From assembly GCF_000283155.1 (NCBI RefSeq), contig NW_004454225.1:5909232-5973231 (forward strand): DNA of 64,000 nt, in the 5' to 3' direction. Each line of letters begins with the position of its first letter. Within the stretch, counting starts at the first letter, position 1. Positions 21,901 through 34,200 of this stretch are shown here, one piece after another. A program made the translations under genes and the position numbers. The notes beneath the pieces are model-generated. The model did not search any database, was not told the DNA's origin, and saw nothing but the letters and a program-made list of their open reading frames with translations. Origin of the DNA: Ceratotherium simum simum (taxonomy: Eukaryota > Chordata > Mammalia > Perissodactyla > Rhinocerotidae).

Positions 21901-24900
21901 TTTGTCCTTCCTCTTATGTGCTAGGAGTGATAGCTTCTGCTAGCCAGCGGAGTCACTGAAAGCTTTCATCATCGGTTTATGCTTAAGTTTACTTCCAGCA
22001 GGATCTGACCAAATGCAGCAAATGGAATTACTATCATCTGCCCAGTTTTTGGCTTTACCATGAAGCCTGCTCTTTTTTCCTTCCTTTCTACACTTGTCCT
22101 AATTCCTCCACTCCTGTTTGGTTAAGGAGGAAAGACCCTGAGACACATGCCATATAAAAGTAGTTCGCCATGGGTGGTCTTTGGACCAGCAGCATTGGCC
22201 TCACCCGTGAGCTGGTTAGAAATGCAAATTCATGGGTCCCACCCATCTGCTGAATCAGCATTGCCAGGAATGGGGAATGGGGTCCAGGAAACTTGCAGCA
22301 GCTCGCCCCCTCCCCGGTGATTCTGGTCTGGGAACCAACCCCTGGGCTTGATTCCCGCTGTGCCACCCAGTACCTTGTAGGCACTTAAGACACATTAGCC
22401 ACTCATGCTTCTCATTCCTGCAGCACCAGGTCACCAAAACTCTGGGCACTCTGAGGTAGACCGGACAGACACAGCTCAGGATGTAGACGTGAGCCCCCCT
22501 GAGCATTTGTGCTTCCATTTTCACTCCGTGTGGCCCCTTGCCTTGTCTGAAGGGAGTGGCCCTCGGACACCTGTCTGCCCAGTGCTGGGGATGCAGAAGG
22601 GGACACCCCAGCAGACACTCCTCTTTCCGCCTCTGTCTGCGGGTCTCCAGTGGCCCCATACAGCAGTGGGGGGTTTCTCCCCGTCTGTCTCCCCTGTGTC
22701 CCCCTTTTATCTCTTTTTTCTAAGCCTTTTTTAAAGAGCAGATTCTTAAGAGAGTAGAAGCACCTTGTTTGTCCACAGGAAATAGCAGAGATGAAAGACA
22801 TCGGAGTGTTAGAATAGGCTGGGGGCAGGTGCATGGTGGGGAGGAGAAAGGGAGGCACAGAGGACATGCAGCCTGCAGCCCTGAAGCTGAGAGAGGCGCT
22901 CCTGGAGGAAAGGACCGGATCCTACTCACTGTGTGTCCTTGGCGCCCACACAAAGCAGGGGCTCATGACACAAATCAAATGCTGCTGTCTGGCCCCTGCC
23001 TCATCCTCCTGACAGTGACTCTAGAGACATAAGATGTGTCTCCTGTGAGTACTAGTGTTTCTCCTGTTAAGAGCTGCCCTATGAGGAAGGGGTGATTTAG
23101 GTCAGCTCTGCGCCTTGTGCAGGCGTTTGGGAAAGTGGCTGAATCTCACTCAGGTGGCCCGCAGTGCAGGAACGGCAGATGAGCAAGGCTGCCCTATGGT
23201 TACTTCTGCTTCCCCGACACCTGGCACGGTGCCTTGTGGGGCTTGATAAGTAATCGTGTTGAGGTGGGTGCCCCCAAGGTCTCACCTGAAATCTGGATGC
23301 GGTGTCTGGGCCTTAAGTTGTCTTGCGGGCCTGAGGGCTGCGGAGAGTGCCCCGCGGGGGACTCACTCTGGGGAGTTGAAGTGACCTGGCTTCCTTATAA
23401 GGTTACATCATCGTCGTCCTTCCCGAGGTCACCAGACAACGTCGTTCACTGTTCAGAAACGGCCTGGGCATTTCTCTAAGATAGTAATCTAAGACGGGCT
23501 GTCCTGGCTTTGGGGAAGGAGGGTCAGGCCAAGAGGCAGGTCCCACTTGCCTGGACCCCGGAGTTCACTTGGCTCAGGCCTCAGGCTGCAGGCAGGATGC
23601 TCTTCACTCACATGTGACTGTCTCCTCGCTCTTCTCTGGGGACCAAGATGGGTCATTTGGGTCACCTGCCTGGCTTCAGACCGTAGGTTGGGAGGACTGA
23701 GTGCGGGGTGTGTCCAGCTGTCTTAGGGACGGAAAAGAAACCTGTCGGTTTGCAGACAGAGTTGCATGCAGCTTCCAGACAGGTGACCCTGTCTCCTTAC
23801 CTGGAGGATAGTCCTGCCGCTTTGGGCAGTGTGGCCTGTGATTGCGACTCAGCTTTCTGCCCTTCTCCCTCCTGCCTTCCTCTCTCCATGCTTTCCTCTT
23901 CTCTTTCTCCCTCCTGCCCATCATTTAAAAAATACGTATCTTAGGTATTTAGTTAATAATTTAGTGATGCCTCATTGTGAGTCCTGACTGGGGACGATGT
24001 CCCTGTCCGTACGGCCCAGAAGGGTTCTCACGTCTCCGTGTGCATTGCAGTTTCCCATATGGAAGACCAGCCACACCGTCAAATGGGAAGGCGTGTGGCG
24101 GGAATTGGGCTGCCTCTCGAGGACTGCGTCTTTTGCTGTCCGAAAAGAAAGTGGGCACTCGCTGAAATCGTCTCTTTCGGTAAGGACTTCCCTTATTCGA
24201 GTAAAGATTGAGATATTTGGATGCAGCCCTGCTATACATTGCGAATAGTCTTCACCAACCTCGGGACAGGTTGAAGAGCATCACAGATTGGGTGGCGAAA
24301 GCAGTGGCTCCTGGTCACTTTGTGAATTTATGTTCACAGCCTCGTGTTATTTTAGTAAATAACGTTGGTGTAATGGGAAAGGTGTGCTTACGAGCTGGCT
24401 GTGGGATTTTAGCTTTCAGAAGTCACACAAAGCTGGACGAGTTGACTTAGGTCAGGATGTCTGGCTCCTTGAGAATGAACCCCATGACGGGATTGTGATG
24501 TCCCCCCCAGCGAGTGGAGGCTGTTTCTCCCACTGTCCCTGTTCCCTCAGATTGAACGTAGGGATAACGTCCTACCTTCCTCACGGGGTTTTTGTAAAGA
24601 GTAAATGATGTAAGAGTGGCGAAGGGCTTAACACAGTGTCTAGCATACAGTTAGTGCTCAATAAGTGTTTGTTGTTGTTTTATAAACCTGATTGAAGTGA
24701 AAATAGCCCCAATACAAATCTCTTTCAGCACGCAATGGTCATCGACTCCCGGAACTCTTCAATCTTACCGAGAAGGGGTGCTCTGCTGAAGGTTAACCAG
24801 GTACTGTTCCTTCACTGTGACCTCTCCAGGCTCAGTGACCCTAGGGGGACAGGGAGTCACATTTTTGATGTTGAACATTCTTTGTTAATTGTAAAAAGCA

Positions 24901-27900
24901 TTCTAGAATGGCTTGCAGGGGTGTCAGTCCACTCTCAGGGCTCCCAGCCCTGCAACTGCTGCCTGTGGTTCAGTCTTGTGCCTTCACGGGGCCCGGAGTG
25001 GGAATAAGGTTCTGGCCTCTGGTGGTGTCACGCAGTAGCCCAAGAGGAAAGTTGCGATTTGATGGGAGGATTTTCTTGATTGTTAAAGAACAAGCCAGGG
25101 CCGGCCCTGTGGCTTAGCAGTTAAGTGTTCGCGCTCCGCTGCTGGCGGCCCGGGTTCGGATCCCGGGCGCGCACCGATGCACCACTTCTCCGGCCATGCT
25201 GAGGCCGTGTCCCACATGCAGCAGCTAGAAGGATGTGCAACTATGACGTACAACTATCTACTGGGGCTATGGGGGAAGAAAAAAGGAGGAGGATTGGCAA
25301 TAGATGTTAGCTCAGAGCCGGTCTTCCTCAGCAAAAAGAGCAGGATTAGCATGGATGTTAGCTCAGGGCTGATCCTCCTCACAAAAAAAGAACACGCCAA
25401 GGTGGTAGAGACTGTCACTCCTATGCCCACAGGTGCCAGGTGGGTGATGCCCGGGAGAGAAGCCGGGGTGGGTGGGGCACAGGTCCTCAGTTTCAGAGGA
25501 GCAGCTGGAAATCAGATTTTCATATGCAGTGTGCCAAATTGTAAAACGTTGGCTAATTTTTTTTTTCCAAACCCTGATTAGGCCAAACAAGCCATATCAT
25601 CCATGGCAAGCTCCTTAATAAAGTGTCCACGTTGCCAGTGCTTTTCTCTCACACATAGGAATAGCGTACTCTGCGGTCGTTCAGTATGCCTGATGATTCT
25701 GTGTCTCTGTCGGGCCCCTGGCACCATCTAGAACAACTAGAATATAGCGGCTAGGGGATGGAAGTGGCCTGTTGCCTTTCTAAAAATACAAAACCGCAAG
25801 AGTAAATAGTGATTGCAGTAACACTGTTTAGTAACCTCTGTGGTAAGTCCGCTTGCTCCATTCTGACCTGAGGGTTCTTCCCCGCCAGGAACTGGCAGGC
25901 TACACCGGCGGGGACGTGAACTTCATAAAAGAAGATTTTGAGCTTCAGTTGAACAAACAACTCATATTCGATTCAGTGAGTATCTAGCCAAAATGTTGTC
26001 GCCTGCATTTCTATCCCTCTTTTTGGAATCTCCTTAGAAAATCGCAGTTCCTGAATATCTAAAGCAGTGACGTGGAAGACCAGAACATTAATGCTTGAAA
26101 CTGAAGTGCCGATCTTTTCACTTGAGCCGGGATCGAAGATACTCTGGAGAGAAGTGATAATCCTTCTCTTTAAAAGGAATCTCCGTTAGTCATTTTCCGT
26201 AGGACCATGTGAGCCCCTTCCCTGGTTATCACCTCCGGGCCGTCGAGGAGATGTGTCTGGAGGACAGAGGGATGCCCTCCTCTCCCTCGTGGGGTCACTT
26301 CCAGAGAAATTCTGAGTCTTCACCTTATTTTGCTGGGCCCAGGAATTTCTTTTTTTTTTTTTAATCTTTAATCCAGTTTGGTTTATTTTCTCCTGATTAC
26401 CTCGGGACCTGAGGAGTAGGTGACCAGATTCTGACCGAGGCAGAGGAGCCCCAGGCTGGGAGACACCTGGCTTATTCTCCAGGGTCCCCAGTGCCTGGGG
26501 ACTGGAGCCCGCTCTCCGCCCCCATGCTCCCTGCCGCTGCTGCTGTGCCCTTAGCTGCCTGAAAGTGTGGGGCAAGGAGTGAGTTCTGATGAATTGGGAC
26601 ATGCGTCTGTTTCTGAAGTCGTTGGTCCACGCTCCCGTCCGTCCTGGGCGCACTGCATCTGGGTTTGGTTCCTGCCCCTCCCTGCCACTGCTCCTCAGGA
26701 GGCCTCTCTCTTGTCCAGTTCAGCGAGCTCTTGGCAGTCCCCTCCGCGCCCTCTCCACAGCACCTGACGCTGTTGTCATTTGTCCCTGTCATTCCTGCCT
26801 TCATCCACACCTCAAGTCTCCTTCTCAGGGTCCTTTCACACTTGCCAGTCTTCCGCCTCGGGACTGTCCCCCCTGGATGCCAGCAGAGGTCTCCTGCTCT
26901 GCCCGCTCTCCCCGGAGGATTGCGCCCACCCGGGGCTGCAGCTGCCGTCTGTGCTGCGGCTCCCAGAGCGCGCCCAGCTCTCCTTCCAGGCCCCAGATTC
27001 ATGTGCTGCTGGATGTTTTGACTCCGTCCTTATGGACACTTTAAATTCAGTGTGTCTGAAAGTGTTCAATGTGTCTAACGCTCCGCATAACAGGCCAGAG
27101 GGCAGTGGGTGGAAAAGACTATTCACGTGGGTGTGAAGATTGGATCCCAGATCTGAGATCAGGTCACCGCCCCTGAGCTGTTAGAGAGAGGGCCAGTCTC
27201 TGAGGGTGGGATTGGAAGCTGCGTGTCTTTGCATCTCTCAATTGTGGGAGCACTGTCACCTCTGCCTTCTTTCACCTGCGACACTGTGTGCCCTCAGTGC
27301 CCCTACGTTTTGAGGCCAAGGCAGGGAGGCCTGAGCAGATGGAGAGTCACTTGTCTGGGCCCTGCTCTCCTGCCCCCGTCAGGCCAAGGCTTGTCCCGCT
27401 AGGCGTGACCTCTCCTTGCAGGAGAGGGAGCTGCTCTGTGTCGGGACTGGAAGCCATGCCCTGCTTGGGGGTTGGGCTTGTTTTTTGCTTGCGTTTAGTA
27501 CCTCTTTATTTGAAATTTGGAGTTGCAACTTTTAAAAGTATCCACAAATACTTTGAGCTGTAGTTCTTCAACTGCACGAGCCGGGTGTTCTTCTGCGGCC
27601 CTTGTGCCCCCGCCCAGAGCTCTGCACGCTCGACAGTGGCCAGTGACCAGAGATCGGTGCGTTCGCTGTCTGCTCATGCTCACTGGAAGGAAAGAAACGC
27701 GGGAAAACGGTTGTTTGTGTCTCAATAGGTTTTCTCAGCTTCTCTCTGGGGTGGAATGTTGGTCCCGATTGGTGATAAACCGTCGAGTATTGCTGATAGG
27801 TAAGTACTAATAGAAGAGGGGGTAATGTGCAAATGTTTTCCTTTGGCTCTTTGTGGTTGGTTTCTTACTAGGTATTTTAGAGAAGTTTATTTAGGAGAGC

Positions 27901-28165
27901 AAATATTGCAAATTTTACTTTAGTGTTTATACTTAAACTAATTTCAAAATACCCAGTATATGTCATACTTAATATTTTTTGCTTTTTGGAGGGGGAAGGA
28001 GTTAACTTTATTATGTTAAAAAATTGGTATTCTCTTTTGAGTGTGAAAGAACACAGTTCATACACATTGCATATAAAAATAGAGAAACATTTCAGGAAGT
28101 GAAAAAAAAACAATCCTGCACAATGATAAGCAGAGTTAACGTCTGGGACACTTTCCTTTTAGTCT

Positions 28166-28212
<47 letters not shown>

Positions 28213-31200
28213 ATGTAAGTCTGTATACATCTGTATTAAATTGTTGATGTACTGTATTTTGCATACAGTTTTATGTCCTTCCTGCTTCTTAAACAGTTTT
28301 AAAGAAATTATAGAGGAAACCGTTCAGCAGGTCATGAGAAGAACTTCATAAGCAGCACTTTAGTGTCTCAGTATTGGCATATAAGTAACACTGTGAAGAC
28401 TATAACTTTGTAAATAATTTTTGTTCATTTTATTTTCTGAGGAGAGATTCCTAAATGTGGAATTACCATCTCAAAAGAACATGAACATTTTTAAGGCTCA
28501 TAATGACTGTTGCTAGAGCCTGCTTTTTAGGAAGCTTATAGCAGTTTACGTTATACAGCAGGGTGTGAAGCTGTACTTGCTGCTTTGGAATACTAAGAAT
28601 TGTTCTTGAGGACAAGAAACTCTTTCTTTAACCTTGCATTAGTTGTGTTAGCTTAAACTAGGTGAGCCTTTTTGGATGGCAGTTCGGAAGTATAAAAATT
28701 TTGCATTTCTAAACTCTGAGATATAACAGTTTCACCTCCATGAATCTAATTTACAGAAATACATTTTTAATTGTACAAAGATTTATGTACAAAGATGTCC
28801 ATCATAGCATTGTTGATCATAGCAAAAATTCTAAAACTGCCAGTAGAGAAATGATTAAATTTAAACACAACTGGGCTAAAGAGACTGTGATTATTAAGAA
28901 GAATGAGATAGATGTCCGTGGTTAAAATTCACATATAAGCCTGTTTAGCTGATTGCTCTCTGCTGAGGGACAGAAGCTCCAGGTGCGTGTGTGTGTTTGC
29001 AGGTGTAGCACCGGGTCTGGAGAGTCAGCACTCAGCTCAGCAGACTGGGATGCGGTGGGTAGACGAGGAACGGGAAGAACCTTTTCACTTTCTGTGCTTC
29101 CTGGATCGTTATTTAATTCTTTTTTGTCAAAAGAGTATGTGTGATTTAAAAAAAAAAATGGAACTTGCTGTTTGTTTCTGTAATTCATGTTAATGAGGTA
29201 TTCAGAAAGGCTTTGCTTAGATATCCCAAATAGTAAAAACACATTTATAGACTTTTAAACTCAAGTTCAAATGAATAAATTCATAAAGGCCTTTATCTGG
29301 CAGGAAAGCCAGAAAAATAATGCCCTGTTGCCTGTTCCCTCTGTGCTCTCACAGACCCATGGAATGCTCTCAGCACTCAGAGGTGGCCCCGCAGGCCGGC
29401 AGGAGGCTGTGGGGCATCAGCCAGTTGTGGCTTCCGTGGCGGCCGTGTTGGAAAGATTATACACAGCTTCTCTTGTCATTTTAATTCATTATTTAGTAAT
29501 TGCCGTGGTCTAAAATCGGGTTCTGATAAGCTGTTAGATTTTATAGACAGTGGACGGGATTTCTAAGTAATTTTTTATTGATGCTTTTCATTTTATTCAG
29601 ATATAGTTTAAAAGAATACGGTAACCCAGTGCATTAAGGAACACAAGAGAAATTCGTTTTTTTTTAATTGTAATACTTTTTTTTCCTAATTGAAAATTGT
29701 TGTAGAAAATACAGAAAACATTTAAAGTAACAATAATTCTATTCTGGTCTGTTTCCTTCTAGTATTATTTTTCTCTTTTTGTAAAATTGGGATCATACTA
29801 TGACAGAATTTGTATCCTGCTTTTTTTAACTTAATATTGCATTGTGAGCGTGTAAAAGTCCATTTTGAAAAGGAGCTGCATAATAAATTCTTACAGACAG
29901 CAGATCATTGCTTTATAACGGACAGTCCACCCCGTCCCTCTTTTCTAAAGAAGTGTCTTTATTTCTGCCTTGTATCTCACCTACATCCCCAGAAGTTTGA
30001 AGTGTTTCTTTAGATGTTTAGATTTTGGTTTAGATTAGAAATTTGGATTTTTATGAAATTCACCTTACTTCTGTGCATCTTCCCAATCCTTAAATGTTGT
30101 GCCACGTGAAAATGTCATCAAAGATCCAGTACCACACGTGAGCCTGACTTGTCTGCTCCCTGTGCTTTCCTTGTACAATGTAGACCTTCACCGCTGGCTC
30201 TCCTCTGACGTCTGCCCTTCTGTTCCAGGTTTTACCTCGGGGGACCAACAAGCGTGCGCGGGTTCAGCATGCACAGCGTTGGGCCACAGAGTGAAGGTCT
30301 GTCGTTCCCCACAACACCACCAAATCGAAATCAGGGTCACATCTCATTTTTGAAAGCATGTATTTGTTTAAATTACTACAATAATAGATGTTTATATTTC
30401 AGTGCAATGGGGTTAGCACCTAACATGGCATCTATCACACAGCAGACATGGAAAGATATCTCTGGGGGGAATTGTAGAAAAATGAGAAAATATATCCAAG
30501 CAAAAAATACACGACGGTGACCTGCGATCCATTGCACAGAGATGACGCGTGTGAGCGTTCTCTTGTTTAAGCACACGTGTCTTTATGCTCTGGTGTTGTT
30601 TGGTTTACATAGTGCTTTTTAACCTGTTTCTCCGACCATCCCTCAACAATATATGAAAAAAGTTTTTATAAGAATAAATACTTTATCATTTTTAATGGCT
30701 GCTTATTTCATCTTATTGATATACTATAATTTTTTTAAATTGATAGACTTTATTTTTGAAAGCAGTTTTAAGCTTACAGAAAAATGAGCAGAATCTACTG
30801 AGTTGCTGTGTACACTCCATAGCGTCCTCTATTATTAACACCTTGCATTACTTGTTAGAATCGATGAGCCAAAATTGATGCATTATTACTAAATTCCATA
30901 GTTCACATTAGGATGCACTCTGTGTTGTCTAGGTCCGTGGGTTTTGGCAAAGGCATAATGGCATGTATCCACCATTACGGTATCATACAGAAGTTTCACC
31001 ACCCTAAAATCCACCACGCTCCACTGACTCATCCCCCTAATCCCTGACAGCCACTGGTCTTCTACTGTCTCCATAGTGTTGCCTTTTCCAGAATATCATA
31101 TGGGTGGAATCATACAACGTGTGCCCTTTTCAGACTGGCCTCTTTGACTAAGCAGTATGCATTTAGGGTTCCTCCTTGTCTTTTTATAGCTTGATAGCTC

Positions 31201-34200
31201 GTATGTTTTTATTGCCGAGTAATATTGCAGTGTGTGATCAGACCGCAGTTTGTGTATCCAGTCAGCTATTGAAGGACTTCTCGGTTGCAGGACATCCAAT
31301 TTTGGCTGTTATGAGTACAACTGATAAACATTCACGTGCAGGCTTTTGTTTGGACAGAAGGTTTCAGCTCATTTGGGTCAATACCAAGTAGTGCAGTTGC
31401 TGGATCGCATGATAAGACTACGTTTAGCTCTGTAAGAAACTGCCAGACTGTCTTCCAAGATGGCCGTACCGTTTTGCATTCCCACCAGTAATGAATCAGA
31501 GAGAGAACCTTTGTCATGCTTAATTGCTGCATATTTCATCTTATTGTCATACTATAACCTTTTTAAACCAAATCTCAAGTTTTGGACATTTGGTCTGTTT
31601 TATTTTTTATACAATCAACGTAACAGTGAATAATCTAACTGGATTTTTGTGCTCATGTATAAGTTTTACTTTATGATAAAAAGTTCTAGATGTAGAATTG
31701 CCAGATCAAAAGATTTTGAATATTTTTAAGGCTTTCTGCTGCTTTCTAGAAAGCTTGTCCTACCCTCTCCAGCAGTGTGTGAGAATTCCTGTTTTCTGGA
31801 ACCCTCTCCAACCCTTGATGTTATATCAGAGGTATCTCCACGTGCTGTTAAAAACTTCAAAAACATCATTTAAATAGATGCATATTATTCATTATCAAAT
31901 ATTCTACCCTGATTCTCTTAACTATTTTTTAACACCTTTGTTGTTTCCATTTTATATTATTATAAATAATGACTGCCCTGTGCATAAATTTTTGCACAAA
32001 ATATGGATTATTTCTTTTCATTTGTTTTTAGAGTGCTTTTTTAGTGTCATTTTTTAAGAAAAGTAGCAATTTATAGATAGTTTTATTTTTTCATTATAAA
32101 CAAGTATTATATAGTGACGTATGAAAGTTTAGGAGTCTTCCACTTGCCTGAAAATTAAAACACAATGATTATCCATCTAATGACCTATCAGATAGGCTAT
32201 TGATAAGATTTAAGGGCAAGAATGTAAACTGCCGTTAACTTTTTGTCAAAACAATTTGACGATACGTATCAAGAGCCTAAAATATATACTTACAAGGACT
32301 ATTAATAATAGCCCCAAACTGGAAACTGGAAACCCAAATGCCCATCCACAATAGAATGGATACACACGTAGTGTTATCTTCACACTGTGGAATATTATAC
32401 AGCAATGAAGATGAACAAGTTACAGCCACTGGCTGAATGATGGCATGAATAGCCTCAGAAACATGCAAAAAAAAAAAAAAATGCCAGACCCAGAGGATGC
32501 GTACTGTATGATTCCGTCTGTGTGAAGTGTGGAGACAGGCTAAGTGAGCTATGCTGTCGGACGACAGGGTGGTGCTTGCACTTGGTGTGGGTGGTAAGTA
32601 GTGATTACAAGGGAGAACAGGGCCTTCCAGGGGCTGCACATGTCTGTTCTTGATCTGTGTGCTCATTATGTGGGTGTGCCCCGTGGGTGGAAATGCACTG
32701 AGCTGTACACTTAGGATGTGTGTACTTTTCTGTATGTATATTATACTTCAAGACAGGGTTTAAAAATTTGTGTGTGCAAGGAAACTCATCATGGGTTAAT
32801 GTTCACTATCAAGAAGTTGGACACCCATGTGACAATAGATGAGGAATAGATCATTATATTATGGTACGTGTATGTGATTATTCAGGCGTCAAAATCACAT
32901 TTTTGAAAAATTAAAGTATTAGAGGAAAGTGCTTACAATACATTAAACTAAAAAAAAAAAGCGGGACTGAAAGATGTAAATATAAAATGACTCCCATTTT
33001 ATTTTCTTATTTAATTGTTCATTATAATTCACTGGATGAAAGAACACCAGGATGTTAGCTGGTTATCTCTGAATGATAGAAATTAAAGGAGATTTTCCTT
33101 TTTTCTGCTTCCCTGTACTTTTCAGATTTTCTACAATGAGCATATTACTTTTATGATCAGAATGAAATAGGTTATTTAAGAAAAGAGATGAGCAGTTGCT
33201 GGGAAACAAAAAACAGACACAGTTGCCCTCCTGTTATGTGTCTGTTCTGTTTCCCCTTGAGCTTCAGTATTAAAAGGGAGGGAGGGGGTGCTGGAGGCTT
33301 TACATGAATAAGCAGTTCCTTCCTTGAGGCTAATCTTGGAGACAGCTCATTTTTCTTTTTCCTGGTCTGTCATTTTGTATTAAAGGGGACTAAGACACTT
33401 TACAAGTAATATTTTGCAACTAAATATAGACGTTTCAGGGTTTGGAGGTTTTTTGCTGGCTTTGATGTTGTGGCTCTTGGTAGTTAAAGTGGAATGGATA
33501 GGAGCATTTTTAGAAATAATGCACATGTGTAAGCTCAGTGGATAGCCTTGAATTTTGGCAAAATAACCTTTGTCCAAAGGGGGAAAAATAAAACCCAAGT
33601 GGTCATGAACCTTTAAAAACTAGCCTCTTTGCAGATGTTGAGCTGTTTCCTCGTATAGTGAGTAGCAGACTCTGTGCCTTCTGATTAATAGCATGTACGG
33701 CCATTTCCAGAAACTGCAGACATTTTCTCCATTTTTTTCTCTCTATACTGTGGTCTTGAAATTTTTGCAAAATAATGCATTTCATTTGCCAGGTGGCAGT
33801 GATCTGGTAATCTGCAGGTGTCGATAAAGTGAATTCCATGAGTTCACTTTATTTTATTCCAAGCATTTTGCAGGTATGATAAATTACTGATTTCATTCTT
33901 TCCTAAATTACACTAGCATTTTCTTTTTCAGTTCAAGCAAATTATAAAACAAATGAGGAGAAAAGGAAAGATTATTTAACATGAGGGCAACAGCATCGGG
34001 AGTCAGAAGAGGGACTAGTCACGGAGTTGAGCACTGGGTGTTATGTACACAGCATGCATCTTGCTTATATACATTGTGGGGTGTCTGTGTGATTTTAAAT
34101 CTGTGAGACCTTGTTTTTCTTCTGTGCCCTTCCTTGATTAGGAGACTACCTGGGTGGAGAAGCGTACTGGGCCGGCGGCCTACACCTGTACACCCCGTTA

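Larger units (their letters stand above)
27800..30228 (+). other. SAMM50: SAMM50 intron 11
   Basis: The AT-rich intron runs from gtaagt to tgttccag. It contains a (GT)n microsatellite (28171..28210) and an L1-like fragment (28640..28900). I see no exon. Confidence 0.88.
30297..34141 (+). other. SAMM50: SAMM50 intron 12
   Basis: A long AT-rich intron from gtctgt to tgattag. It contains an older L1-like repeat split by an antisense L1 (30740..31513), another L1 3' end (32275..32765), and unique AT-rich sequence. No extra exon is seen. Confidence 0.88.
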
